This document shows, piece by piece, positions 41,002 to 52,600 of a stretch of DNA of 64,000 nt. The notes beneath the pieces were generated by a model that worked only from the letters and a program-made list of their open reading frames with translations, was not told the DNA's origin and did no database searches. The stretch is taken from the NCBI GenBank assembly GCA_036381275.1, contig DASVDC010000007.1, forward strand, positions 38,671-102,670. Direction: 5' to 3'. The stretch comes from UBA7803 sp036381275. Its GTDB lineage: Bacteria > Pseudomonadota > Gammaproteobacteria > Pseudomonadales > Azotimanducaceae. Numbering within the stretch: position 1 is the stretch's first letter; each line of letters starts with the position of its first letter. Both the position numbers and the translations under genes were made by a program.

Positions 41002-42222
41002 TCAAACGAACGGGCCGGTGATCTCGTAAGTCATGCCCGGCGTGCGGAAGCCGAACGCGCCGCGCTGCGAGCTGAAGTAGAGCCTCCGGCCGTCGGGTGA
41101 GAACGCGGGGCCGGTGATCTCCGAGCCGAAGTGGCCGGTCACCTGCAGCAGCGGCACGACCGTGCCGTCCGGCGCCAGTACGACGATCTGCATGTCGCCG
41201 CCGTCCTCCGCCACCAGCACGTCACCCTCGCCGCTCACCTCGAGGTTGTCCACCCCGGTGAGGATCGCGACCGGTGCGGTGGCGGCGTCGTAGCGGACGG
41301 TGAGCCGGGCGCTCTCGATCTCGTACGCCCACACCCGGCCGTCGCCCTTGGTGGCGAAATAGACGGTTCCGTCATGGTAGGCGGTGCCCTCGGCGCTTCG
41401 GAACGGCGTGCTCTCCGGCACCTGGTATCGGGTCGGCGTGCGGCGTGCCTCGGGGTCGTCGATCGGCAGCCAGCGAACCGTGCCGTCTTCGACCCGGGCA
41501 ACTTCCAGCGTGCCGATCTCGAGATCCGGACGCTCGCCCGGCCGACTCGCTTGCGGCGTGAAGCGGTACCACCGGCCGTCCGACTCGTCCTCGGTGAGGT
41601 AGAGCTGGCTCCGCTCCGGATCGACCGCGACCGCCTCGTGCCGGAAGCGCCCGAGCGCCGGCCGCACCACGGCGTCCCGGCGCCCTTCGGGGTCGCATTC
41701 CCACACCTGCCCGTCGACGACCTCCTCGCACGAGAGCCATGTGCCCCACGGCGTCGCGCCGCCGGCACAGTTGCGGCTGGTGCCCGTCAGGATCGGATAC
41801 GCGTCGGTGAGCGTGCCGTCGGCGGCGAAGCGCAACGCGCCGACTCCGCCCCGGCCGCGGTCGATCTCGCTGTTGCTGACGTAGATCCAGCCGCCGTCGC
41901 CGGTCGGGAACGTGGCGCCGCCGTCCGGCGCGCCGTGCCAGTCGTAATCGCTGCCGGGCACCGGCTGCCGGCCGCTGATTCCGACCACGCGGGAGCGGAA
42001 GCCTTCCGGCAGACGGATGCCGTTGTCGTCCGCCGGGCCGAGCGGACCGAGCCTCGCGAGACGCGACGACGCCGCGGCGCGGTCGCGCGCGTCATGCCCG
42101 CCGCCCTTCGGACTCGCCGCGGCGGCGATCGCGGCGCCGCGGACGCAGCCGGCAAGGAACGCGGCCGCGACGAGATACTGGCTGGAGCGTGCGGTCAGCG
42201 CGAGAAAGCTGCGTCGATCCAT
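41002..42222 (-). CDS. PhoX-like (DUF839) Tat-exported protein
   Basis: A 406-residue beta-propeller protein of the DUF839/PhoX family (calcium- and iron-dependent alkaline phosphatases and relatives). A twin-arginine signal (DRRSFLALTARSSQYLVAAAFLAGC) also has a lipobox-like Cys. Family blocks are GATFPTGDGGWIYVSNSEI, RNCAGGATPWGTWLSCEEVV (the PhoX iron-site Cys region), EAVAVDPERSQLYLTEDES and VDNLEVSGEGDVLVAEDG. It is shorter than classical PhoX (over 600 residues), so true phosphatase activity is uncertain. It ends close to the start of the potassium-channel gene's 3' end (12-base gap). Confidence 0.87.
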   Translation of the reverse strand: MDRRSFLALTARSSQYLVAAAFLAGCVRGAAIAAAASPKGGGHDARDRAAASSRLARLGPLGPADDNGIRLPEGFRSRVVGISGRQPVPGSDYDWHGAPDGGATFPTGDGGWIYVSNSEIDRGRGGVGALRFAADGTLTDAYPILTGTSRNCAGGATPWGTWLSCEEVVDGQVWECDPEGRRDAVVRPALGRFRHEAVAVDPERSQLYLTEDESDGRWYRFTPQASRPGERPDLEIGTLEVARVEDGTVRWLPIDDPEARRTPTRYQVPESTPFRSAEGTAYHDGTVYFATKGDGRVWAYEIESARLTVRYDAATAPVAILTGVDNLEVSGEGDVLVAEDGGDMQIVVLAPDGTVVPLLQVTGHFGSEITGPAFSPDGRRLYFSSQRGAFGFRTPGMTYEITGPFV

Positions 42223-42234
42223 CGCGCTATGGTC

Positions 42235-43923
42235 TCACCGCCGCCGCAGCGCTTGCCAGAGCCAGCCGCTCGGCACGTCCTGGCCGGTCAGCACGTAGCA
42301 GAGCAGGTTCAGGTTGCGCAGCAGGTCGGCCTGCAGCCGTCGCGCGGTCCGGGTGCCCGCGAACAGCAGCTCGTCGCCCGGCTGCAACACGTCCGCCGGC
42401 TCCGGCAGCGTGACGAAGTTGCCGCGCCGCGAGCGACTCAGCGTCACCATCGGCAGCGACGCGTCCCGGTCGGCGGGATCGCGCAGCAGATCGGCAACGG
42501 TGATCGTGCGGCCGTCTTCGATTGCCTGCAGCAGCGCCGGCGTGTCGGCTGGCGTCAACGCGACGCTCCAGGTCTCCGGCACGCGATTGCCGATCGCCGC
42601 GGTCAGCCGATCGAGCACGCGCTCCGACCACTGCTCGCTCTGCGCGCGGGCGAAGCGCAGGAAGTCGGCGAGCCGCGGCGTCTTGATCAGCGCGAGGCAC
42701 TGGTTTGCGATGATCTCGCTCGAGACCATCGTGATGTCGGCAGAGAACGCGGCGAACAGTGCACCGCTCGACTGCAGATTCTGCCGCACGATCGTGAAGA
42801 GGTTCTCGTTGAGCTCGCGGGCGGTGACCGCGATTGAGAGGTTCGTGATGTCGTCGTCGGTGCCGGCGACGATCCCGACCGCTTCGCGGATCCCGGCCGC
42901 GTTCAACGTTTCGGCGTCGGTGCCCCGCCCCTGGATGGTCTCGAGCCCCGGTACGGACTTCTCGTCCGGATCGATCACCGCGGCGTCGAGGTCCTGATCG
43001 CGCAGCGCCTCGACGACCTCCTTGCCGAAGCGGCCGTAGCCGCAGACTACCCAACGACCCCGCGGCGGCGCGAGGTGAAGGCTGAACTCGCTGCCCGGCA
43101 ACGCGGTGAGCCACGCGATCAGCCGATGCGCGGCCGGCGCGGCGAGCGCCAGCGCGAGGTAATCGCCGAAGCGCGCGAACGGGTTGATCACGTGGTCGGT
43201 CTTGAACGATGCCATGTTGGCTTCCACGTCGCGGCTCATCGCGCGCGCCAGCACCGGGATCTCCGGGTGCAGCAGGCGTACCGCCATCGCCACCGCGAGA
43301 TTGGCCTGATCGTCGTTGGTGAGCGCGAGCACGCCCTGGCAATGAGGTGCCGTCAGGCCCGCGTGCACGAGCACGTCCGGCAACCGCGCGTCACCGGTGA
43401 TCGCCGGCACGTCCTGATGCAGCTCGAGCAGCTTCACCTCCTGCACGCGCGCCTCGTCGATGTCCACGACGACGAAGCGCCGGCCGAGCCCGTCCAGCGC
43501 CCGCCCGACCAGCAACCCCGTCTCGCCGAACCCGCAGATCAGGTAGAACGGCTGGCGCAGCGCGCGGATCGAGCGCGCGAACGAAGCCGCGGTGAGCGCG
43601 CCGCGGAACGCCTCGTCACGGGTCAGCGTCACCACGGTTCCGACCAGATACGCCCAGCCGATCACCGACGCGAAGATGATCGCCGTGACCCACAGACGCT
43701 GCGCGCCGGTGAACGGCGCCGGGATCTCGCCGAACCCGATGGTGGTCGCGGTGTAGCTCATGAAGTAGAGGGCTTCCGCGAACGTCATCTGCCATGGGCG
43801 GCCATCGGCATCCACTCCGGGGATGATCACGAGGCCCGCGATCCCGACCGCGAACACCCCAACGAGCGTGATCAGCGGCCCGCGCAGATGGCGCAGCGCC
43901 AGCAGCAGCACGCTGCGGTTCAC
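42235..43923 (-). CDS. Potassium channel protein with two TrkA-N/RCK modules
   Basis: A 562-residue two-TM ion channel. The first span (LITLVGVFAVGIAGLVIIPG) and a pore loop with the K+ filter TIGFG (61-65, SYTATTIGFGEIPAPF) are followed by a second span (WVTAIIFASVIGWAYLVGTVV). Two cytoplasmic nucleotide-binding modules begin at ICGFGETGLLVGRAL (about 129) and VCGYGRFGKEVVEAL (about 290), with TrkA-C-like tails such as LVTLSRSRRGNFV and LQPGDELLFAG. It should gate K+ flow in response to a nucleotide or ion ligand. The DUF6394 gene lies 4 bases upstream in the same operon. Confidence 0.93.
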   Translation of the reverse strand: MNRSVLLLALRHLRGPLITLVGVFAVGIAGLVIIPGVDADGRPWQMTFAEALYFMSYTATTIGFGEIPAPFTGAQRLWVTAIIFASVIGWAYLVGTVVTLTRDEAFRGALTAASFARSIRALRQPFYLICGFGETGLLVGRALDGLGRRFVVVDIDEARVQEVKLLELHQDVPAITGDARLPDVLVHAGLTAPHCQGVLALTNDDQANLAVAMAVRLLHPEIPVLARAMSRDVEANMASFKTDHVINPFARFGDYLALALAAPAAHRLIAWLTALPGSEFSLHLAPPRGRWVVCGYGRFGKEVVEALRDQDLDAAVIDPDEKSVPGLETIQGRGTDAETLNAAGIREAVGIVAGTDDDITNLSIAVTARELNENLFTIVRQNLQSSGALFAAFSADITMVSSEIIANQCLALIKTPRLADFLRFARAQSEQWSERVLDRLTAAIGNRVPETWSVALTPADTPALLQAIEDGRTITVADLLRDPADRDASLPMVTLSRSRRGNFVTLPEPADVLQPGDELLFAGTRTARRLQADLLRNLNLLCYVLTGQDVPSGWLWQALRRR

Positions 43924-43927
43924 CGGC

Positions 43928-44311
43928 TCAGCCCCGGCGCATGGTGGTCTCGACGATCAGGATCGTCACCGAGACCAGGTTCGCGAGCAGCGCGCCCGCC
44001 GCCAGCGAGACGATGCTCGCCATCGCATACGCCGACACGCCGCCCTCGGGAGTCGCATCGGCGAAGAACCAGACCAGTGCCGCCGCCACCAGTTGAATCA
44101 GCGCCACCAGGCTGGTCGCGAGATGAATCGCGCCGACGTGGGTGCGGTCGCCGAGCTTGATCACGGTGGCGATGATGTTGACGACCAGCGCTGCGAAGAA
44201 CTCCCAGCGGTTGTGGAACAGCGGATCGTCGATCTCGCCGTAGACGAAGCCGAAGTTCAGCGTCGCGGCCAGCAGGATGAAGAAGCCGAACACGATCTTC
44301 TCGAGGTTCAC
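43928..44311 (-). CDS. DUF6394 family small membrane protein
   Basis: A 127-residue protein with four membrane spans: FGFFILLAATLNFGFVYG, FFAALVVNIIATVIKLGD, LATSLVALIQLVAAALVWFF and AMASIVSLAAGALLANLVSVTILIV. The GTG at 44311 (NLEKIVFGFF) with GGAG upstream is the likely start. It matches DUF6394, of unknown function. It ends 4 bases before the K+ channel gene, so a subunit or accessory role for the channel is a fair inference. Confidence 0.82.
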   Translation of the reverse strand: MNLEKIVFGFFILLAATLNFGFVYGEIDDPLFHNRWEFFAALVVNIIATVIKLGDRTHVGAIHLATSLVALIQLVAAALVWFFADATPEGGVSAYAMASIVSLAAGALLANLVSVTILIVETTMRRG

Positions 44312-44409
44312 GCCGTCCGCTCCGGCCGCCGGGGAGGCTGACACGGTAACATCGCGCGGCCACAAGACAAGACCATTGCGCAACGCGGCGGGAACGCGGC
44401 GGCGGACGC

Positions 44410-45237
44410 CTAGATGAACTGCGACAGCACGAACATCGTCACGAAGCCGGCACCGGTGGTGATCGCCGCCGACTGCTGGTAGTGCCGTTCCTCCGCCTGC
44501 GGAACGAGATCGCTCACCGTCAGGTAGAACATGCCGCCGGCGCCGACCGCGAACAGCAGGCCGAGCACGGGCCGCGCGACGCCGCGCAGCAGAAACCAGC
44601 CGGCCAGCGCGGAACCGAACAGCGCGACACCGATCAGCGTCGTCCAGCCGAGAATGCGCCGCGTCTGATCCCGCGACCGATCCGACGCCGGCTCACTGCG
44701 GATGATCTCGCCGATGCTGAGCCCTTCGCTCAGGTTATCGACCACGATCGCGAGTGCGATCAGGAGGCCCACGCCCGGATGGATCGTGACACCGACGCCG
44801 ATGCTGAGGCCCTCGATCAGCTCCTCGGCGCTGGTTCCGCCGGCGAGCACGGTGACTTCGCCGCCGCGCGGACGGCGCCGCCGGTACAACCGCTCGATCT
44901 GCGGATGCTGCTCCGCGGCCGCTCCGGCAACGCGCCCGCGATGGATGAACAGATCGAAGCCGTACACGGCGGCGAAGCCGATCACGAAGCCGCCCACCGC
45001 GATCGGCAGCGAACCGAGCGCCAGCGCCTGCGGCAGCATGCTGAACGCGATCGTGCCGAGCAGCACCCCGCTCGCAAAGCCGAGCGCCGACGACGTGAAC
45101 AGCGTGTCGGGCCGGTGCCACAGCGCAATCAAGCCGCCGAGCGGCGAAGCGACCGCGGCCGCTCCGGCGATGGCGAGAATGGTCAGCAGATCCGGCAAGG
45201 CGACCCCGCGTTCGCGCCGCAGGCCACTCGATAGCAC
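44410..45237 (-). CDS. ZIP-family metal transporter-like membrane protein
   Basis: A 275-residue, about eight-span membrane protein of the ZIP fold: LFTSSALGFASGVLLGTIAFSMLPQAL, GFVIGFAAVYGFDLFIHRG, a charged cytoplasmic loop, SAEELIEGLSIGVGVTIHPGVGLLIALAIVVDNLSEGLSIGE, and C-terminal spans ending FVTMFVLSQFI. The standard ZIP metal motifs (HNxPEG and HExPH) are altered: DNLSEG stands at the first, and the second is not recognisable. It is either a divergent transporter or a ZIP-fold protein with another substrate. Stands alone, divergent from the transglycosylase gene. Confidence 0.78.
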   Translation of the reverse strand: MLSSGLRRERGVALPDLLTILAIAGAAAVASPLGGLIALWHRPDTLFTSSALGFASGVLLGTIAFSMLPQALALGSLPIAVGGFVIGFAAVYGFDLFIHRGRVAGAAAEQHPQIERLYRRRRPRGGEVTVLAGGTSAEELIEGLSIGVGVTIHPGVGLLIALAIVVDNLSEGLSIGEIIRSEPASDRSRDQTRRILGWTTLIGVALFGSALAGWFLLRGVARPVLGLLFAVGAGGMFYLTVSDLVPQAEERHYQQSAAITTGAGFVTMFVLSQFI

Positions 45238-45357
45238 AGCGCTCGGTCGCGATCCATGTCATTCGGCAATGGCAGACACGGCCGACGCCGCGCCGCCGGT
45301 GGCCTCGCCCGCAGCGCGGCTCTACAGTAGCCGCTTCGCAAGCGGACGGGTGTTCCG

Positions 45358-47214
45358 ATGCGGCGGATGCATGGCGAGCTGTTGCTGCTGTCGGTGCTGC
45401 TGTGGCCGGCGGCCGCACTGGCCGAACGAGTGACGATCCCGGTGACGCTGGACCCTGCGCTCCTCGAAGCGCTGCTGCGCGCACAGGTGTTCACCGACGG
45501 CGGCGACAGCGTGCGGCTGAACGACGACGGCAGCGGCTGTCAGTACCTGGTGCTGCGCGAGCCCGAAGTGAGCACCGCCGACGGCGAGGTCCGGGTGCGG
45601 GTGAACGCCTCCGCCCGTGCAGGTCGCGCGGTCGGCGATCGATGTCTGCTCGTGCTCGACTGGCGGGGACGGCTCGAGCTCGTTCAGCAGCCGGCGCTCA
45701 CCGCGGACGCGAGCGGCGTGGTGCTGCACACCCGGTCGTGGCGCGCGCTGCGCGCGGACGGCAGCACCGATACCGTCTCCACCACCGTCGGCGGCTGGAT
45801 CGAACAGCTGATGCCGCTCGGGCTGCGGGAGACGCGGGTCGACCTGCTCGCGCCGCTCGCCGAGCTCGGCGAGTTCCTGGCGCTCGTGCTGCCGGCGGGG
45901 AACGCTGTGGGAGCGGCCTCCGGCCGCGAACCGACCGACGCCCGAGCCCTGCTCGCGAGCCTGCGAGCCGAAGCCGTCGGTGCCGGCCCCGACGGCGTCA
46001 CCGTGACGGTCGCGGCCGACGCACCGCCACAGCCCGCAACCTCCGCGCCCACCGAGCTCGCGCTGAGCGCCGCGGAGCTCGCCGCGCTGGAGGATCGGCT
46101 CGATGCGCTCGATGCGTTCTTCACGAACCTGATCGTCCATCTGGGCGAGCGAGCGGATGCACCGGCCGCGAGCGAGCTGTTCGAGGTGCTCGTGGAGCTG
46201 CGCCGCGATCTGGTGGCCGCGCTCGGCGAACGGCAGCGCGCCGCGGTCGACCCGGCCCGGGCGCTGTTCGTCGAAGCCTGGTCGGCGCTCGCGCCCGTGC
46301 TGCAGACGGTCGCCGCGCGGGAACGCGACGCGGACGCGGCGCTGCGCTGGCTCGGCTTCATCGGTGCCGGCGATGCGCTGCGCGCGCTGGACGCGCTGGG
46401 CCCGGCCGTCGGGGTCGACGTGTCGAGTCAGGGGCTGCGGCGCCTCGCGCGGATCCTGATCCGCGACACCGACGTCGATCCGCTGCGCCACGACGATGCG
46501 GTGAACCCGGCGCTGCGCCGCGCGCTCGGCTTCGGCCCGCCGCTGCCGCCGCCGGACGCGTACGCGCCGGACGCCACCTGGCTCGATTGGTTGATCCCCG
46601 CCGCCGTGGCCGCCGACTCACTCGATCCGGCGCTTGTGAAACGCCTGAACAACTGGGTCCCGCGCACCCGCGACATGGAGAAGTACCTGCCGATGGTGCG
46701 CGAGGTGCTCCACCACGTCGTCGAACGGCAACTGGCCGGCGGCGAGGTGGCGCGCGCGTTCCACGACGTGTTCCGCTGGCTCGTGTTCGCGGCGGCCTGG
46801 CAGGAGAGCTGCTGGCGCCAGTTCACCGCGCGCGACGATCTGCGCGTGCCGGTGGAATCCGCGTCGGGCGACCTCGGCATGATGCAGGTGAACCCGCGGG
46901 TCTGGCGCGGCCTGTACGATCTGCACGGCCTGCGCTGGGACATCGTCTACAACGCCGCGGCCGGCGCCGACATCCTGGCGCACTACCTGATCGATTACGC
47001 GATCCGCCACCGCGAGCACGAAACCACGGGCACTATCGACAGCCTGGCGCGGTCGGCCTATGCCGCCTACAACGGCGGGCCGCGGCAGTACGACCGATAC
47101 CGCTCGACCGACGCGTCCGCCCACGGGCGGCAGGTGGACGCGTTGTTCTACGAGAAATACCGCGAAGTGAAGGGCGGCGGCGAGATGGCGGTCACCGGCT
47201 GCTACGTGCTTTGA
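45358..47214 (+). CDS. Exported lytic transglycosylase-like protein (SLT domain)
   Basis: A 618-residue periplasmic protein. A signal peptide (LLLLSVLLWPAAALA) leads a long N-terminal region of unknown fold, and the C-terminal third is a soluble lytic transglycosylase domain. The catalytic Glu483 lies in AAWQESCWRQF, followed by SGDLGMMQVNPRVWRGLYDL, YNAAAGADILAHYLIDYA and YAAYNGGPRQYDRYR. It should cleave peptidoglycan to anhydro-muropeptides. A REP element is embedded at 45905-45930 and is read in frame as AVGAASGRE at about residues 183-191. The C-terminal stop overlaps the GST gene by 13 bases (convergent). Confidence 0.87.
   Translation: MRRMHGELLLLSVLLWPAAALAERVTIPVTLDPALLEALLRAQVFTDGGDSVRLNDDGSGCQYLVLREPEVSTADGEVRVRVNASARAGRAVGDRCLLVLDWRGRLELVQQPALTADASGVVLHTRSWRALRADGSTDTVSTTVGGWIEQLMPLGLRETRVDLLAPLAELGEFLALVLPAGNAVGAASGREPTDARALLASLRAEAVGAGPDGVTVTVAADAPPQPATSAPTELALSAAELAALEDRLDALDAFFTNLIVHLGERADAPAASELFEVLVELRRDLVAALGERQRAAVDPARALFVEAWSALAPVLQTVAARERDADAALRWLGFIGAGDALRALDALGPAVGVDVSSQGLRRLARILIRDTDVDPLRHDDAVNPALRRALGFGPPLPPPDAYAPDATWLDWLIPAAVAADSLDPALVKRLNNWVPRTRDMEKYLPMVREVLHHVVERQLAGGEVARAFHDVFRWLVFAAAWQESCWRQFTARDDLRVPVESASGDLGMMQVNPRVWRGLYDLHGLRWDIVYNAAAGADILAHYLIDYAIRHREHETTGTIDSLARSAYAAYNGGPRQYDRYRSTDASAHGRQVDALFYEKYREVKGGGEMAVTGCYVL
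45905..45930 (+). repeat. REP unit inside a coding sequence
   Basis: CTGTGGGAGCGGCCTCCGGC continuing to CGCGAA is identical to the REP at 30952-30977. It sits within the transglycosylase gene and is translated in frame without a stop. There is no inverted partner nearby, so it is a solo REP. Confidence 0.93.
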
Positions 47215-47827
47215 GCCGAGCCGCCGGCGGCCTCGTCGTCCAGCGCCGTTGCCCGCTTCCACGCATCCCGCGCCTCGAGCCGCGAATAGTAGCGCTCGAA
47301 CGCCGGCCGCCGGTCGATGGTGCCGAACTGCATGCCCCAGCCGATCTGCGCGCCGACGTAGACGTCGGCGGCGGTGAACCGGTCGCCGGCGATGTAGCCG
47401 TCGCCGGAGACCGCGACTTCCAGCGTATCGAGCACGCGGCCGAGGTTGCCGTAGCCGGCCATCACCTCGCGTTCCTCGGGCACCACGAAGCCGAGCGCCT
47501 GATTGATCACGGCGCTCTCGAGCGGTCCGGCCGCGAAGAACAGCCAGCGGTAATACGGGCCCCGCTGGTCCGTCGGGGGCGCCAGCCCCGCGGCCGGAAA
47601 CGCATCGGCGAGGTAGGCACAGATCGCCGCGCACTCGGTGACGACCACGTCGCCGTGCCGGATCGCGGGCACCTTGCCCATCGGATTGATCTTCAGATAC
47701 TCGGGCGACTTCATCGACCCGCCGTACTCGAGCAGCTCGGTGCGATACGGCTCGCCGACTTCCTCGAGCATCCAGCGCACGATGCGTCCGCGGGACTGCG
47801 GATTCGTGTAGAACACCAGCTCACGGC

Positions 47828-47831
<4 letters not shown>
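47202..47831 (-). CDS. Glutathione S-transferase family protein
   Basis: A 209-residue GST. The thioredoxin-like domain has FYTNPQSRGRIVRWMLEEVG, INPMGKVPAIRHGD (cis-proline) and VVTECAAICAYLADAFP (glutathione gamma-glutamyl contact). The helical domain has YIAGDRFTAADVYVGAQIGW, the family capping motif. Ser at SRG is the candidate catalytic residue. It probably conjugates or isomerises an electrophile with glutathione. Its start overlaps the stop of the upstream kinase gene by 4 bases, so it is translated with that sensor. Confidence 0.94.
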
Positions 47832-49399
<1,568 letters not shown>

Positions 49400-49638
49400 G
49401 AGGCCTCGCTGCTTGTCATCGGCCGGACGAAACGGAGCGGCATCGGCCGATGCCGACCGGCCGTGTCTCGGCCTCGTCTACCCCGTAGCCCGCGACGGTT
49501 CGGGCGACACCCCGCGGATTACGCTACCACAGCCGGCGCGGATTGACAGCCGCAACGTTCCGTCGCCGCAGCGTTTGTGCGGTGCGCGCGCTGCCAGTAC
49601 TCTTTCCGACTGCGCATCGGACGCGCGGTGGGAGGGAA

Positions 49639-52600
49639 ATGACAGCCGCCGATCTGGAAACCTGGTTTCCCGGCGACAGCGAGATGGCCAGGCGGATGCG
49701 GGCGTTGTCATGGGTCCGGACCCCGCTCGGGGAACACGGACAGTGGCCCGAGAACCTGCGCCTGTGCGTGAGCCTCTGCCTGCACTCGCATGTTCCCACC
49801 CTGCTGTGGTGGGGGCCGCGTTTCGTCGCGCTGTACAACGACGCCTGCATCGGGCTGCTCGGCCCGCAGAAGCACCCGGCGCTGCTCGCGCGCCCCGGTG
49901 CGGACGCCTGGCCGGAGGTCTGGGAGACGCTGGGCCCGGTGCTCGACGGCCTGCGCTCCGGCCGACACACGGCCGGGGACCACACGCTCACCTGTTTCTA
50001 CGCCCGCACGCGGGCGCGCGAAGAAGTGCACCTGAAATTCGCCTGCTCGCCGGTCCTCTCCGCCGACGGCCGCAACGTGGCCGGCGTCTTCAGCACCGTT
50101 TCGGAGATCACCTCGACCGTGCTGGAGCAGCGACGGCTCGCCACGCTGCGGCGCCTCGGCGACCTGCACGCGCCCCCGGGGAACTGCACGGCCGTCTGCC
50201 GGCAGGCGGCCGCAGCGCTCGAGGCGAATCCGTTCGACGTGGCCTTCGCGGCGATCTACGCGCCGGGCGAAGGCGACGACACACTGCGGCTGACCGCGAC
50301 CTCCGGCCTGCCGGCCGGGCATCCCCTGCCGGAATCGGTGTCGGAGGGCGCGGACGGCGCACTGCCCCTCGGGTCGGTCTTCGCGCGGGGCCGGCCGGAG
50401 GTGCTCAGCACCGAAGCGCGCGGGCTGCGTCTGCCGGGCGGCGCGTGGCCCGAGCCCGCCGCCGAGGCCCTGGTGCTGCCGCTGCAGTCGTTCGGTCAGC
50501 AGCGCCCGTGCGGGCTGCTCGTCGCGGGCGTCAGCCCGCGCCAGGTGCTCGACGCCGAGTGCCGTGCGTTCTTCGAGATGGCCGCCGAGCACATCGGTTG
50601 GGCGCTGGCGCGCACCAGCGCAACGCTCCGCACCGGCGCGGTGCTCTTGATCGAGCCCGATCCGGCCGAGCGCGACCGGCTGTGTCCGCTGCTCGAGCAC
50701 GAGGTCGACGTGCAGACCGCCGACGACGCCCGGCAGGGACTCGAGATGGCGCGCCGCCGGCCCCCCGACATGGCCGTCGTCGAGCTGGCCGCCATCGCGC
50801 CGGACGACTTCGCGGTGCTGCGCGCCTGGCGCGCGGATCCGATGCTGCAGGCGGTGCCGATGGTGCTGATCGCGGAGCGTTCGGGCGAAGCGGCGCTGCG
50901 CGAGGGGGTGGCCGCCGGCGCCGACGATCAGCTCGTGAAGCCGTTCTCGGGCGCCGAGTTGATGGCCCGCGTACGCGGCTATGTCGCGCTCAGCCGCAGC
51001 CGGCGCGAACGCAGCCAGACGGCGCTGCAGGCGGCATTCACCGAAGCGCAGCGCCGGGCCCGTGAGGCGGAAGAGGCGAACGCGCGTCTCGAGGAGCTGC
51101 AGGCGCGTCTCGCCGCCGACCTCGACGTGATGAACCGTCTGCACGAGCTGGCCACCCGCCTGGTCGCAACCCACGAGCTGCCGGTGGTGCTCGAGGAGAT
51201 CCTCGATGCCGCGATGGCGCTGCACGGCGCAGACTTCGGCAACATCAAACTCTACGACCCCGTGCACCGCACGATGGTCATCGCGGCGCAGCGCGGCTTC
51301 GATCAGCCGTTCCTCGACTACTTCGGCACCGTCCACGCCGACGCCGACTCGCAATGCGCCGAGGCGCTGCGGGAACGCACGCGGGTGCTGGTCAGCGACG
51401 TCGAGACCGATCCGCGCTTCACTCCCCACCGGGCGATGGCCGCGGCATGCGGCTTCCGGTCGGTGATGTCGCTGCCGATCATCTCCCGCGACGGGGAGCC
51501 GAAGGGCGTGCTGTCGACGCACTTCCGCACGACGCACTCGCCGACCGACCGGGAACTGCGGCTCACCGATCTGTATCTGCGCCTGGCCGCCGAGCTGATC
51601 GAGCGCAGCGAAGCGGAGGATGCGCTGCGCGAAGCCGACCGGCGCAAGGACGAGTTCCTCGCGACGCTGGCCCACGAGCTGCGGAACCCTTTGGCGCCGC
51701 TCCGCAACGGGCTCGCGATCGCGCGGCTGACCGGCCGCGGCAACGACGAGCTGCTGCGCACGGTGGACATGATGGATCGCCAGCTCAGCCACCTGGTGCA
51801 CCTCGTGGACGACCTGCTCGACATGGGCCGCATCCGCTCCGGCAAGGTCGAGCTGCGTCTCGCGCCGGTGGCGCTGACCGACGCGATCGAGCGCAGCATC
51901 GAAGCCTCCCAGCCGCTGATCGACGAGCGGCAGCATCGCCTGGCCGTCGAGCTCGATTCCGCGCCGCTCACGGTGAGGGGCGACCTCGACCGGCTGGCCC
52001 AGGTGTTCTCCAACCTGCTGTCGAACGCGGCCAAGTACACGGACCCGGGCGGCTCCATCACCGTGCGCGTGAGCCGGGAACAGCAGCAGGCGGTGATCCG
52101 GGTCAGCGACACCGGACGCGGCATCGCGGCGAGTGAGCTGCCCGGCGTGTTCGACCTGTTCACGCAGGGCCGATCGCTGGCCGGTACCGTGGATTCCGGG
52201 CTCGGCATCGGTCTCGCGCTGGTCCGCGCGCTGGTCGAGATACACGGCGGCAGCGTCAGCGCCGCGAGCCCCGGCCCCGGCGCCGGCAGCACGTTCACCG
52301 TGCGGCTGCCGCTGCTGTCGGCCGCCGCTCCCGCGGCCGACCCCGCCGCGCCGGCGCCGCACGAAGCGGCCGGCGCTGGCCGGCGGCGGATCCTGGTGGT
52401 GGACGACAACGAGGACGCGGCCGCGTCGCTCGCGAGGCTGCTGACGCTGCAGGGCCATCAGGTGGAGGTCGCCTACGATGGCGCGGTCGCCGTGGAACGG
52501 GCCCGCGTGACGCGGCCGGACGTCGTGTTCCTGGACCTGCGGATGCCGAAGATGGACGGCATGACTGCCGCGCGTCACCTGCGGGCGCTGCCGGGCGGGC

